A DNA stretch of 12,861 nt from contig JAQUUB010000119.1 in the NCBI GenBank assembly GCA_028694115.1, forward strand, positions 1 to 12,861, in the 5' to 3' direction. Each line of letters opens with the position of its first letter. Within the stretch, counting starts at the first letter, position 1. Source of the stretch: Lachnospiraceae bacterium. Lineage in GTDB: Bacteria; Bacillota_A; Clostridia; Lachnospirales; Lachnospiraceae. Positions 12,703 through 12,861 of this stretch are shown one piece after another. The notes under the pieces were generated by a model, which was given only the letters and a program-made list of their open reading frames with translations, searched no databases and was not told the origin of the DNA. A program made the position numbers and the translations under genes.

Positions 12703-12861
12703 AGAAAGGAAAAGTTGGTGTACTGGCTTTTTCTGTCCGGCTGTAATTGGTTATTTCTTCCCGACTCTGAATGGTCAATCTCGCCCGACGCTAACATTGG
12801 AAATAAATGGCTCTTTCTTGGAAAGAATTAGATAAAATAATTCTTTTTCAGGAAGGAGCTT

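Larger units (their letters stand above)
10437..12796 (+). mobile_element. Complete IS21-family insertion sequence
   Basis: Length 2360 bases. The left end is TGTTGGGGTCGGG (from 10437). The right end, reverse-complemented from 12796, is TGTTAGCGTCGGG. The ends stay alignable for about 60 bases, including AGAAATAACCAATTA-G/C-AG (10475 onward on the left; 12737-12755 complement on the right). Subrepeats around GAGTCGG at each end fit the multiple terminal repeats of IS21 elements. AGAAAAAGCC occurs inverted further in (10522-10531 and 12725-12734). The flanks are TTGG at 10433-10436 and 12797-12800, a 4-base target duplication. It encodes istA and istB in full. Confidence 0.9.
10409..12861 (+). 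mobile_element. Left end of an older insertion sequence (possibly IS256 type), split by IS21
   Basis: The sequence GGTAGTGTAAAATAAGTTGT (from 10409) looks like the terminal repeat of IS256/mutator-type elements of Clostridia. Removing the IS21 element and one copy of TTGG joins it to 12801-12861, AT-rich DNA ending in AGGAAGGAGCTT. That is a ribosome binding site placed for a start codon just past the window. This is the expected order of a transposon end, leader and transposase gene. The family name is tentative because no transposase residues are visible. Confidence 0.35.

Noticed and set aside
1..12861. CRISPR array or tRNA gene
   Set aside because: The only regular repeats are the two and a bit 45-base antitoxin units. 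No cloverleaf-like sequence was recognised by eye.

Overview
The window is AT-rich DNA with AGGAGG-type ribosome binding sites. Its gene families (DUF6431, a CptN-like toxin, UPF0158 and DUF6933 proteins, an IS21 element, a large serine recombinase remnant) are the sort found in Lachnospiraceae and other gut Clostridia. It reads as an accessory region: no core metabolic gene is visible, several genes are broken, and mobile-element parts lie next to two defence or stress modules. Organism and family names come from recognising sequence patterns, not from a search.

Layout. Bases 1-770 hold a minus-strand DUF6431 protein gene. Bases 879-1220 are the C-terminal remnant of a large serine recombinase whose front is missing. 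Bases 1272-5241 are a compact three-gene operon: a 73-residue Cro/C1-type regulator, an amino-DNA methyltransferase (TSPPY motif), and an 816-residue protein with an N-terminal GHKL ATPase domain and a C-terminal PD-(D/E)XK-type nuclease domain. It has a good promoter with candidate operator half-sites at its -10 box, and its genes overlap. A 58-residue gene runs convergently into it. Bases 5600-6352 hold decayed fragments, including a zinc-ribbon gene with an in-frame stop. Bases 6370-8150 carry three plus-strand genes (DUF6904-like, UPF0158, DUF6933-like), closed by a perfect 16-bp hairpin. Bases 8216-8819 are a minus-strand pair: a MobC-like mobilisation protein and a small gene with a stop at codon 5. 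A candidate oriT lies upstream of the pair.

Bases 9043-9112 hold a strong terminator with a possible competing hairpin. Bases 9268-9837 are a type III toxin-antitoxin locus of the CptIN kind: promoter, two 45-nt RNA repeats plus the start of a third, a terminator, and a toxin gene that looks short. A Cro/C1-type regulator follows. Bases 10295-10408 are the 5' part of a small gene. It seems to have been cut by a transposon end, and that end was then split by a complete IS21 element (10437-12796; istA, istB, long inverted ends, 4-bp target duplication TTGG).

How they fit together. The regulator, methyltransferase and ATPase-nuclease look like one restriction-modification-like defence unit under a controller protein. 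The type III locus is a second stability or phage-defence unit on the same region. The recombinase remnant, Mob gene, candidate oriT and nested insertion sequences suggest the region travelled on a mobilisable or integrative element that is now partly decayed.
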